A stretch of 64,000 bases of DNA, taken from Anaeramoeba flamelloides. Its lineage: Eukaryota; Metamonada; Anaeramoebidae. The stretch spans positions 7,275,001-7,339,000 of the forward strand of contig JANTQA010000036.1 in NCBI GenBank assembly GCA_027625915.1, in the 5' to 3' direction. Numbering within the stretch: the first letter of the stretch is position 1; each line of letters starts with the position of its first letter. Below are positions 37,190 to 48,075 of this stretch, piece after piece. The notes beneath the pieces are model-generated. The model was not told the DNA's origin. It did no database searches and worked only from the letters and a program-made list of their open reading frames with translations. Both the position numbers and the translations under genes were made by a program.

Positions 37190-40100
37190 TTATTTAACAA
37201 AATGGTTTTCTTCTTTTTGCTTGATTTCTTTTTTATCTACATTAACAGAAAAACGATAATACCAACCATTATTAGAAACAACGATCAATTCATCATTTAC
37301 AAAAGCGATTGTATTATAACAAATATTATTAAGTTGATATTTCATCATGCTTCTATTATTCTTTAGTCCGTATTTACCCAATTTTAACCCCTTTTTCTCT
37401 CTATTTTTTGTTGGTCTTTGAGAAACATCAGCAGGTATTTCAAAAATATGAATTGATTTTCTATTTGATGTTATCGCTAAAAGTGAATTATTTTTGTTAA
37501 ATGACATTGAAAATATAACAGCTTTCTTTTTACCACGTTTAAATTGATAAACGCAATATTTTGTTTCACAATTAAATATTCTAATTAATGTTCCATCAAT
37601 AGAGCATACACCTAACAATTTCCCATTCTTTGATAATTCAAATGTTTCAATTTGCTGATCAAACGTTCTATAAGGTCATAGTTGTATTGGATAAAAATGA
37701 AAATTAATCAAATGAGTGATAAAATGTAAAAAAATAAAAAAGATTCTTGTAAATTTAACATTTCTTCAAAATAAACAATTACCATATCTTAAAATATCAA
37801 ATAAAGTTAAAATATGATTCCCACAACACAATTATGAAAAAATTTTTACAAAAAAAAATGAAATATTTGCTACTTTTTCACATGTTAATAATTTCACTTA
37901 TAATAAACACTATTAATTAATAAAAGATCTTTGATCATAAATTATTTTTCAATTGAGATTTAACAATTTAAGTTGAAAAATCCAATTTTCCAGGTTCTTT
38001 TAAGATTTTTTTCAAATTTAATACAGTCAATTTCACTTTTAACGTACAAACTTTCATTATTTTTAAGAACATATAAAAATCTCAAATTAAGGGACAGAGT
38101 TCAAATTCTAACAAAATAATTTGTAAAAAAAAAATTCCAATAAATGTGCCTTCTAATTTGAGATTTTTTTTGTACCTAAAATTTCTTTGAACGTTTGTGT
38201 CTGAAAAGTGGAACTGACTGTAGTAAAAAAATGTAAAATTTTTTTTCACAGTGGAGTGGTCATAATAATATCTTTTAAAAGTATTTTAAATTTAACGAAT
38301 ATCTTTTAAATGGGGAATCAGTTATTTGGACTATTGAAAGAATTATTTGTTGATTTAAATTGGAAAAAAATATTTTTTTTTTTTGATTTTTCCATTAGGT
38401 TTTTTTTAATTTTTGAAATGAACAGAAAATTTTTGAAATTTTCAGTTTATTTCAAAAAGTAAAAAAAACCGCCGTTATCTTTTCCAGAATTTAAATGAAT
38501 TGAGTAAAATCAAAGATTTTTCTCCATTCTTTTGAATTCTGGAAAAGCTAGGCACTTGACGGACACTTTTCGTTAGGTTTTCCAGAATTTAAAAGAATTG
38601 AGTCAAATTCAAAGATTTTACTCTATTCTTTTGAATTATGGAAAACCTATAACGGCAATATTTATCATAAGAAATTTTTTTTCTCTATTTCAGTTTTATT
38701 GGACGAGTACAGCATTTTTCAACACTAATAGTTATTATCTAAAATCTTTTCCAAACAAAAGGGCACACCTCTCAAATCCTCAATACCATCGAATTTGATT
38801 GATAATAAGATAATTACTTATTGGTGATTTTCATTTTAATTATTAATTTATTCATTTTTTCATTTTTTTTTTATTTATGGATATTGAACAGTTGGAAAAT
38901 GAAAAAACAAGATAAGAAGAAACCAATTTGGAAATAATCTAACAGCGTAAATGGAAACAGTTTAAGCTTGATTCCGAATGTGCTAGAGATAGGAATTGAG
39001 AAGGGCCATTATTGGGTTGATGCATTGAACAAATAAATAAGAAAATAAAGAAGAAAAGAAAGAAAAAAACAATTCCAACAAAATACCAGATGAATTGCGG
39101 CTTTATCTTGGAAATGATAATTTAAAGAACAAAATTTATACGTTTAAAGAGTTATTAATAACTTGTAAAGAACTTTTTCCCAATTCAACGTATTCAAAGG
39201 TTGCTATTGATTTTATATATTTTTTTCTTTACAATTTACAAAATGAGATTTCTCATTTCAAATAAAAGGGCACACCAATTTTTAAAATATTGAATTTTAA
39301 TTTTTCTTGTTTTGTTTTAATGAGTTTGAAATATTCATTTGGGTGTTTTTTTTTATGTTTTAAAGAGTTTATGGTATTTTAGAATGATACTGCAATTAAT
39401 TTGATTCAATTATGAATAATTCTTGAAATTTTTTGTGCCCTTTTATTTGAAAAAGAGTTTATTTCAAAGTAAAGATCTCCAAGTTGAATTAAACTAAAAT
39501 TCACCCATCCATTTACTTGGAATTTTTTACCCCAAAAAAAAACACCTTTTTTTCTCGACCTGAGACTTTTAAAAAATGTAGTACTGCTATTATCAACAAT
39601 AAATACAATGGCTTCAAGGATTTGAAGTTCTGGAATTTGGATTATGTTGTAAATAAACTTTATTATTAATGATGAAATGGTTAATGAAAGTAGTAATTTT
39701 TGTCTAACTTTTTTTTTTTTTCAATTTTATTTTTTCATAATATTGAATACCAGACTTATTTTCAAATACTATTTTCAGAAATGAATTATTGTTTATAAAA
39801 ATTTATCCTATTTTCTTCTATTTTCGAAAAAGTTCAAATTTCAACATATTTTCAATTTATCCAAAAAAAATATTTTCTTTGAAGAAGAAAGAAATCTTGT
39901 TGTCTATTAAGAAAGGAAGTATACCAAAAAAAAACCTTTAAAAAAAAAAACTATAAGTTTTGAAATAACTCCGTATAAAAAAACGAATTAATTTCAAAAA
40001 AATCTCATTAATTATTTCAAACTTGAAACAAATAATAATTTCTTTATTCAAAGAACCCTAATAAAAAAATTTTTTTAAAACACCTTTAAAACATTTTTAT

Positions 40101-43100
40101 AACAAAATTCCCTTAAATATTGTCCATTTTTCATTTCAAGTTTTTTATAACACTTTAATAACATGTTAGAAAATAATTTTAAATATCTAACTAAGATCTT
40201 TTCTTTTTTTGTTTTCTTCGCTAAAAATTTATGAACAGTTACCAAATCTTTGAAAACAATTCCTAAACGAGTTGTTGAAAGGAAATTGAAAAAATATGAA
40301 AAAAAGTTTACATTTCAATTAACTAAAACAAACAAAAAACTTGAAAAAGTTTATTATAAAAACACCATCAAAAAAGGGATCGACTTCAAAATTAAATCTA
40401 ATATGTAAAAAAAGTAAAAAAATTAACGAATTTTTATATTTTTCTTTTTTTTTTTTGTCTTTCTTGTTTTGATTAATAAATAATTCAATTCAAAAAAATA
40501 GGGAGCAGAATAAATTTAACTATTGATTTATAATTTCTAATTAGTATTTTCTGAAGTTCAAAAAAAATTGTATCCCTTTTCATTTTTTTCTTTTCGGTTT
40601 TTTCATCTTTTTATTTAACAAATAAAAATAAAAATTGTACAACAATGAATCTATACCCATACCTTCGTTCAAAGATTAAACTCAGATAATTTTGGTTTTT
40701 ACATATCGCAAACCAATTCAGTCACATTATAATCCAAAAAGTACACACACTTCAAACAATTCAGTTTTTTTTTCTTATTTTTAAGTTATTTTTAAGCTTT
40801 TTTTTCTTTTTTTCTTCTTCTTTTTTCATTTAAAAAAGCCTGACACTGGGTTTTAAGCTAATTTTCAAAAAAGACTATATCTTCTAAACAAAAAATTCTT
40901 GAAGATATTTTTATGGGTTTGGGTGCAATACAAGATTACAAAGTTCAACAAATTTATTAGATGAAATACTTTAGTGGTAAGATTTGATACTTTTAAAAAA
41001 ATGTTAAATGGATACTTGGTTTTATTAAAAAGTAAGTCTATCTCATTCAGATCTTCTGAAATTTAAGTTTCTTATTTCCTTTTCAAATCTTATTTTTGAT
41101 GTTTTTTATTATTTTTATTATTGAAGAGATGTGATCCAACAAAAGTAACTTCTGTTTGTCTTTAGCTTTTCCAGAATTTAATAGAATTGAGAAAAATCTT
41201 TGATTTTTCTTCATTCCTTTGAATTCTCGAAAACCTGTCACTTTACGACACCCCATGAAACTCTAAATTTATTAAGAGTTTTTTATAATAGCTATACGGA
41301 AGACAAGATTATAACTCATAAGATATAAACTATATTCCAAAAATTTGGACACTTTTTAAACAGTTGGAAGAATAACAATGCCACACTTTAAATTCAATTT
41401 GGAAAGAATTTTGATTTTATCAACAATTTCATTTTTTTTCTTTTTTGTTTTGTTTTCATTTCCTTTTTTGCAGTTACGAAATCTGTTTGGTTAGATCTGA
41501 AAATTTTTTTCAATGGTTGATAGAAGGTTAGTGTTGAGTTTACTAAATTAAAAAATAACATACAATTGGTCAATGGTATCTTATCATTTGATCGATCAAC
41601 AATTGTTGGTGAAATTTCAACAAATTAAACAATACATTTTTTGTTCAGCTCGTTTCATTATTTTTAACACACCGATTGTTTTTATTTTTGAGTTTTATAT
41701 TTTTTTTCTTTTATTTGGATTAAAATGATTACTTATAAAAACATTAATACCGAGTTACTTAAATGTTGTTTTATATTAGGTTTTGAAAAATATAATAAAT
41801 TGGGTTTTTTTGCCTATTTTTGATTTTAGGTGTGTTCAAAATTTTGGAATGGGGTTTATTTTCTTTAAAAAATGAAAGGAAAAATAAAATTCTCTCCAAT
41901 GACAAGAAAAAGAGAAAGAAAAGCCAGGAATGAAAGAGAGTAGGCTTTATTGGTAAGGTTTAAGTGCTCAAGAGGTCTTAATCTGTTAAAGAGAGAGTTT
42001 TGAAGTGACTAAATTTGTGACTCCCAATTCAAAGAGCATCTAGATAGATCTTTTAATTACAGCCATTAGAAGTATTTTAGCCCAATTTAGTTTACTGAAA
42101 AAAGGAAAAAAATGAAAGAGAATACAAAAAGAGTAAAAACTTAAAAATGTATTTTTGTGTACCCCAAGTATTGAATGGGCTGGTGGTTGTTTCCTTTTTA
42201 TCGAATTTTTTCGAATTGCCACCATGATTCGTTTGGTTTAACAAAGGGTTCTAAATATCTGAACAACTATAGATCAAATGAAATAATCTGTTATTTTATT
42301 TGGTTTTAATTTAAGAAATTTAATATTGGTTGAATCTATAAAGTGCCGAGTTTTTAAGAATAAGAATTGGTTTTTGAAAATTTAGTTTCTTTTTTTATTA
42401 TTTTGCAAGTTTCCCAATCTTGTTTTCGTAAAATATAAATACAAACTACCGACCCAAAAACAAATACTCAGGGCATGTAACAACTCAACAGATAATAAGG
42501 AAAGTTCAATTGGGTTCACTTTAGTTTGTTTCATTTCTCTTCAGTTACATAAGTCCAGTTCAATTCGTTTAAGATCTGATCATATACAATCAGTTTCAGT
42601 TTGTTAATGATCTAGTAATGAACAAGTCTATCAATTTTTCTATTGATTTTTCTGACTTTTACCTTCTACAACAAACACTTACAAACAAAAAGAGGAGGAA
42701 CTTAAGGAACCTAATGAACCCAAAAACTTAAAAAGGTAAATTTTAAAAAGATAAAAAGTTTAAAAAATCAAAATTTAAACTTTTGAAAAAACATTTATAA
42801 TCCCTGGATTTTTAAACTATTTATGTGAAAGTTTTATTACTTGGGAAAATTATGATTAATTATCAGGTAGTTATTTTTTGTTTCCTGAACATTATATGAT
42901 TAAAACTAACATATTTATTAAAATTTGAGAAAATAATCAAAATTTTAATTTCCTGATTTTACTGTTAAAAATTAAGTGAAAAAATGTAAAATAAATTATT
43001 TAACTCGATTAATTTTAAATATATTTTTATACATATTTATTTTAAAATTATTTTTCTCTTTATTTCTTTTTCTTCTTCCACATATAAAGCAAATAGGATT

Positions 43101-45029
43101 TTAATCATTTAAACAAAAAAATGAACAGAATCACAGTAATCACAGAAATCACAGAAATCACAGAAAACTGATTACCTTAATTTCCTTAGAATTCAAAAGT
43201 GGGCGAATCAATTTAATAACAACGTTTGAAGACCAAAAAATATTTATCAATAAATATACATTACCATTCGAATAAATATGATATTCACCGGAAGCAATAA
43301 ACTCATTCTTACTTACTTTCTTTTCGTCTTTTTTTTTCCATACAAAAAATAAATAGAAACTAAGAAGAATTTCATTTTTCATTTTTAGTCTTCTCAAATA
43401 ATTTATATACAAAGAATTTCATTTTATTATTGTATTTAAAATTTAACAACATACTTATAATACAAATAGAACTTTACTGAACATGTTATAATATATTTAT
43501 TTTTTTTGCTTTTAAAACATGTTTTATTTTATAACAATTTTAAAACATGTTCTTCAAATGTTTTTTTTTTTGATTAAGTAAATTTATAACATATCTTGTA
43601 ACATGTTTTAAGATATATAACATGTATATGGCATGTTATAAATCATTAAAACGCATTTTAAAACAATAAAAAAATGTTTTTAAATGTGAGTATTTTTAAA
43701 AACATGTTTTAAAAGGTGTTATAGTTATTATATATAATTTGTATTTCAAATTTTAAAACACTTTCATCCTTTAAAACATGTATATATCACACATATAACA
43801 TGTTATAAAAAAAGTTTTTTATTAGGGGAAACAGTCCGAATCAATTTTTTCTTTTTTTTGAAGAAAAAATATTTTTGAAAAACAACCAAACCATTAAATT
43901 AAAAATTTTATCACAAAATACTTTTTTTAAAACCTGGAAAATTGAACTTATAATCATACGGAAATAAGTTAATTTTTAATTTTAATTTTTTTTATATCAA
44001 TAATTAATAGTACAATCTTAATTATTTCAATGAGTTTATAATAACATCAAAGATTAAAAGTATCAATAGGCTTTATTATTATTTCTCAAATTTTAAATAT
44101 TCTTAAACAAATATCAATTATTTTCAATTAATAATTCTAATAAAAAATTAATAAATATTCTCAAAAAAATGATTTAAATAATAATAGTACGTTGTTTATA
44201 CTCTTAATAATTGAAAAAAAATTGGTAACTTAATCTTTGAAATTTTTTGGAATTTAAATAAAAATATGGGAAAGAAAATAAATGATAATTTTTTTCTGAT
44301 CTTCAATTATTCAATATTTTATTTATTTTTATTTTTCTTCTATTTCTAAAATAAGATTAAAAGTTCAATGTTATTTCTTCATGTAGACTATGAAGAAATT
44401 ACTAAAAGTGAGATTTCTGAAAAATAAAAAGGTTTTGCAAATTTTTCTTATTCAAACCAAAAATCCAAACTTTAAGAGGAACCAGAACTTTTTATAGAAA
44501 ATTAATTGGGAAAAAAATTAATTTTTTGAAAATAATAAATTTTAAAGTTGATAAAAGTGTTTGTTTCAAGCTTAATCGTATTCGTGTATAAATAATTATT
44601 GACTCTATTACCTTTTGGGGAAATTAATAAATAAGAGTTACTTGTTCATTATCTGACAATTCAAAATGAAAGGATTATTGGGGAATTCAGAAAAATGAAA
44701 ATGGGATGAGAATTTTTATCGACTTTAAATTTCGATAGATCTTTTTAATTTTAACTCACGAAAGGTTTAATAAATTTAGGATTTTGTTTGTTGTTTAATT
44801 TTTTGGGTTTTCGAGTTTCTCCTAGGATTTGTAAGATGTTCAATAAAATATTTTTGAATTTGTTGTCTCAGAAAGAAAAAAGAAAAAAAACAACATTTTT
44901 GAAAAAAAGAACAAAAAAATTTTTGAAAAGTCTTCGAGAGATTGTTCACATTCTTCTTTAAAACTATTTCTGCTCCTTTTTAAAACTTTTTTTTTTAAAA
45001 AGGATCAAAAAGATGAAAATCTAACAAAG

Positions 45030-45061
<32 letters not shown>

Positions 45062-45590
45062 AATTTTACTTGAATTTCGAAACAAAAGGATTATTCCCAT
45101 ATTTATTAAGAACAATTTCTCCTTTTTTCTCTCCAGGGACAGCAAGGACATCTAAATTCTGTCGTATGTTTTCTGTTACTGCAATAAGTCCTTTCGGATT
45201 ATTGCATGTGCTGATCCTTTCAATTTCCTCAAGGCTATCAAAACGATAAACAATAACTTTATTAAGACAACAAACAACCACCTTGTCAATGAAAAGCTTT
45301 GCTGATGTGATCTTGGTGTCAAAATCTAAAGTAATCAAATCCTGCGATTGGTAGTCGTCCCAAATGGTTAATTGGTTTGGTTTGTTTTCAAAAACAATGA
45401 CCAAAATATTGCTACTCCCAAGCATCTCAACAATATTTATATTTTTGTTTTCAAAGGCACGTTTAAACCGTTTGTGAAAAGGGTTTGAATTATAGACTTT
45501 AAAGCTATTTGAAATTGAACATGAAAAACAATTTTTTTGGGGATTGAATGATAAACTGGAAACAAGCGGTAAAATTTCTTGGTTGGTCAT
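37190..45590 (-). CDS. PROPPIN (WIPI3/WIPI4-like) with a 7.4 kb intron
   Basis: A seven-bladed beta-propeller that in relatives binds PI3P/PI(3,5)P2 and acts in autophagosome biogenesis. Exon 1 is 45590-45070 and exon 2 is 37667-37190; the donor is AA/GTAAAA and the acceptor CCTTATAG, with phase 2 preserved. The product has 332 residues, about family length. The N-terminus has LSFNPQKNCFSCSISNSFKV and VEMLGSSNILVIVF; then TIWDDY, NPKGLIAV and VPGEKKGEI. Exon 2 resumes with GTLIRIFNCETKYCVYQFKRG and FNKNNSLLAITSNRKSIHIF, ending with NGWYYRFSV. Blade order matches human WDR45/WDR45B over the whole length. The lipid-binding motif is FKRG instead of L/FRRG. The start is the second Met (MTNQEI), aligning with relatives; an upstream Met (45614) would add eight residues. 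The intron contains several mobile elements. Confidence 0.9.
38022..38222. mobile_element. Tc1/mariner-like MITE family T, copy 3, nested in R3
   Basis: The ends are TACAGTCAATTTCACTTTTA and the complement of AAAAGTGGAACTGACTGTA, with inner arms around a TCTCAAATTA / TAATTTGAGA pair. It is flanked by TA on both sides. The undisturbed sequence in R2 and R1 has a single TA at the same spot (TTTAATAGTA), which directly shows TA target-site duplication. Confidence 0.92.
38742..39459. mobile_element. 718-bp TA-flanked element nested in R3 (remnant of a DNA transposon)
   Basis: Bounded by TA (38740-38741 and 39460-39461). Its inverted ends share CTTTT.CAAA.AAAAGGGCAC; a third copy of this tip sequence lies inside at about 39258. 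R2 has the empty site TTATCTATGTCAAAG. The interior is not simple spacer: 38877-39060 reads, apart from stops, as MDIEQLENEK...RKWKQFKLDSECARDRN, and 39076-39200 as NKIPDELRLYLGNDNL...ELFPNSTYSK. That suggests a decayed N-terminal piece of a transposase, possibly with a helix-turn-helix. The family is not proven. Confidence 0.7.
40239..40408 (+). CDS. Possible terminal exon, unknown product, antisense in the PROPPIN intron
   Basis: I do not recognise this protein. A pyrimidine-rich stretch and AACAG acceptor (to 40238) precede 55 open codons ending in TAA at 40406. The peptide is basic: TKSLKTIPKRVVERK, then FTFQLTKTNKKLEK and KKGIDFKIKSNM. The varied codons (CGA, AGG, GTT, GAC) are unlike the surrounding homopolymer DNA. 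No upstream exon could be joined in phase. It may be a remnant of the element at 40056-43827, a nested gene, or chance. Confidence 0.25.
41163..41240. repeat. Solitary R-type hairpin module
   Basis: AGCTTTTCCAGAATTTAATA and an inverted partner ending TTTGAATTCTCGAAAACC, outside any full R copy. It shows that the hairpin module can occur on its own. Confidence 0.65.
41325..41855 (+). repeat. Dispersed repeat B, copy 2
   Basis: Matches 375-907 along its length, including TCGATCAACAATTGTTGGTG-like and AATTTCAACAAATT blocks and GTTCAGCTCGTTTCAT. The ends are TTCCAAAAATTTGGACAC and the complement of GTTCAAAATTTTGGAATG. Non-coding. Confidence 0.7.
43128..43167. repeat. Short tandem repeat, AATCACAGA units
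   Basis: Four to five 9-bp units of AATCACAGA/AATCACAGT type. Confidence 0.85.
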
Positions 45591-47061
45591 TAATGAAAAA
45601 AAGAAAGATTTCAAAAAATGAAAAAGTGTTAAGGGAGTAAGAACAAAAATGGCACATTTGTTCCATTGTATTTAGGCTATTTCAAATTATTTCAGAACCG
45701 TGGGTGAAACTTATGTTTGGGTGTTTTTTTATCTACATAGGTATTATTTTTGTTGAAAAATGCTAATTAATTCTATTCTACAAAATGGAAATGATTTAAA
45801 TTATATACAAAGGATAATAGTCTGAAAAATAAAAAAAATTTAAAGATCTCAAAATAATACTCTTTCATTGAAGTTAAAACATTGAAATTGATTTTAATGC
45901 CATATTTTCTTTAAATCCATTTAAGGTAAGTTGAAATATATTATTAAATGTATAATTTTGGTTGTAGTCGAAATATCAGAATTTTCACTGAAATTGAAAT
46001 ATGAGAGAGTTTAATTGCAAAACGAATTAGTGGCATTAGACAAGTGAAAAACTATTTCTGTATTTTTTTTGATTTTTTGGTCAAAATAGATTTATATAGT
46101 GTATAAAAAAATCTGTTACCTAAACATAAAACCAATATGAGATATAATACCCGAGTTTTTTTTCTTCTTGTTTTAATAAAATAAATAATTCATTATCTGA
46201 TAGCATACCGAAATTAGAATCAATTTTGAAGGATAAGTCCTTGAACTTTTCAGTAAAAGTTTCAATTGATGAATTTTAATTAAAAATTTTTCATACTTTT
46301 CAGATTTTTTTTTTATTATTTTTTGAGAACAAAAATTGTAGTAAAAAATTTTACCTTATTTTTTGAGATAAATTCCATATTGAGACTTTCTTTTTAGAAT
46401 TTCTAATTTGAATCATATAACGTTAAGATATATCATTAATATTAACCTGTCAACTATTGTTGATTTCTTTGATAATCCAATGTATTGATTTCCTGGTATT
46501 CTATAACTAAAAAGAAACACACTTTTTAATTTGAAGCATGAATCTTTATCAAGTATGAATTGATTATTTTAGCAACAGTAGAATAAATTTATTTTTCAAC
46601 ATAATTTTTGTTTAAAAATTATCAAAAATTTTATCTTCATTTTAAAAATATTCCTCATAAAAAAAACAGATATTTTATTAAATTATGCATATTTGAAATA
46701 GTAAGATTTAACTTGGTACATTTTTTGTTTTTTTTAAGATGTAAAAAAAAAAATTACTATTCTTTTGAGGATCAGGGTATTTACACTTCATTATTTTAAG
46801 GTATGTTATAAATATAAATAGAAATTTTTGATAATATAAAGAAAATAAAATATAAATATAAATATGGTATTTTTATTTTTTGTACTTAATGATTTAGCTT
46901 ATTTTATGTTTTTGATGTTTTTTTTTTTTTTTGATATTTTTGATATTTTTTATGTAGATATTATGGATTGTGTTTTTTTTTTTGGTTTTATTTGCTTTAA
47001 ATTATCAATAGCGGTATATTAAGATAAATTTAAAGATTTTTTCATTTAAAAAAATCAATTC

Positions 47062-47742
47062 AAGGGTCTAGTCATTTACCGTGAAAAGGCACCATACTCA
47101 AGGAGTGACCTGAGACCAAAAAGGGTATTGTGAAATAGCCCTTCTTTATTTCGACAAAATTTAAATAACAAAAAAAAAAATTCCATCGGATCTCTTTGAC
47201 AAAAAATTAAACGAAGAAAAAGAGTTCTCAATTTCAAAAAATCAAAATTTAAAAAAAAAAATTCCATCTTTTCTCTTTTTCTTTTTCAAAAGAGGTTAAA
47301 TTTCTTTAATTTAAAACAAAATGCTTTTATGTATTTCGCAATCAATTTTATTCGATTTAGTCTGATTTGTGGTTATTTTAAAACCCTCTAAATTTGACCA
47401 AGTAAGGATTAGGTAATAGTCTTTCAATAAAAATAACTCATTTGAAAAAAGAAAAAAAAAGAAAAAAAAAGTCACCAAGATCTCAAAAAGCGCCAAAGGA
47501 GCGACACTTCAAAACTGACATAGTTGTTTTCAGAATTGTAATTCACAACCATTCTAATTGGCAATTGAGTGTCGCTCTTTGGCGCTTTTTTCTAAAAATG
47601 TCCTCATTTTTAGTTGTTGATTTTTGGAGATCGATCGTACATCATAGGTTGGTTTTTGATTGGTGTTAGGTCCTCAATAAAATTACTAAAAAGTTTTTTT
47701 CCATTTCAGAATAAAAAATTTCACCGTAATGACTCGACCCTT
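47062..47742. mobile_element. Element G with TAGTCA-type inverted ends and an inner GC-rich stem
   Basis: The left tip AAGGGTCTAGTCATTTACCG and the right tip, reading inverted AAGGGTCGAGTCATTACGG, bound about 680 bp. Inside, 47485-47508 (AAAAAGCGCCAAAGGAGCGA and on) pairs with 47568-47590 as a 23-24 bp stem, far richer in GC than its surroundings. A related tip occurs at 63737-63749. No transposase frame. Confidence 0.6.
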
Positions 47743-48060
47743 AAGGAAATTTTTGTGTCAAATTTTCGTAGACATTATTTTTTTTTGATTATTCATCTGA
47801 TGATATTAGTGTTTCCTCGTTAACATGACTCTAAAAAATCTATTATAAATAATATTGTAAAATAATTTATTTATATATTTTATTAATGATCACAATTAAA
47901 AATTGTAATTATTGAATTATTTTTATAATTATTTTTTCAAAATCTGAAAAATAGAAAACAAAACAATAACATTTCAGTATTTATAAATTAATATTTAAAA
48001 TATCCGAAAAGTTAATATCTTTTACAATTTTTTAATTTCAAGATTTACACAATAATTCAA

Positions 48061-48075
48061 GTGGAACTGACTGTA
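48061..48075. repeat. Solitary end of MITE family T
   Basis: GTGGAACTGACTGTA is identical to the right tip of copies 2 and 3, followed by a TA microsatellite. No matching left end was found, so this is a truncated copy. Confidence 0.6.

Larger units (their letters stand above)
37800..39740. repeat. Dispersed repeat R, copy 3, interrupted by two insertions
   Basis: Aligns with R1 and R2 once two blocks are set aside: MITE T copy 3 (38022-38222) and a 718-bp TA-flanked element (38742-39459). Hairpin modules lie at about 38476-38545 and 38574-38645. Confidence 0.8.
40056..43827. mobile_element. Possible 3.8 kb DNA transposon with terminal inverted repeats
   Basis: The left end CCCTAATAAAAAAATTTTTT (40056) and the complement of the right end (...TTTTTTATTAGGGG, 43828) form about 25 bp of imperfect inverted repeat. 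Subterminal regions at both ends are rich in ACATGTT/TATAACA motifs, densest at about 43500-43815. Inside lie repeat B copy 2, a solitary R hairpin and short frames at 40239-40408 (+), 42040-42225 (-) and 43158-43412 (-). No transposase motif recognised and no target duplication found. It could be chance pairing of AT-rich ends. Confidence 0.4.
37668..45069 (-). other. 7.4 kb intron of the PROPPIN gene
   Basis: Contents seen: repeat R copy 3 with two nested TA insertions (37800-39740), a possible 3.8 kb terminal-inverted-repeat element (40056-43827) enclosing repeat B copy 2 and a solitary R hairpin, and homopolymers including a 26-bp poly(A) beside the donor. A plus-strand open exon-like segment lies at 40239-40408. 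Confidence 0.8.

Noticed and set aside
43158-43412. An 84-codon minus-strand frame in the PROPPIN intron with a hydrophobic stretch and a possible donor after SNGN
   Set aside because: No conserved family recognised, no partner exon, and the PROPPIN is complete without it. It may be part of the candidate element there.
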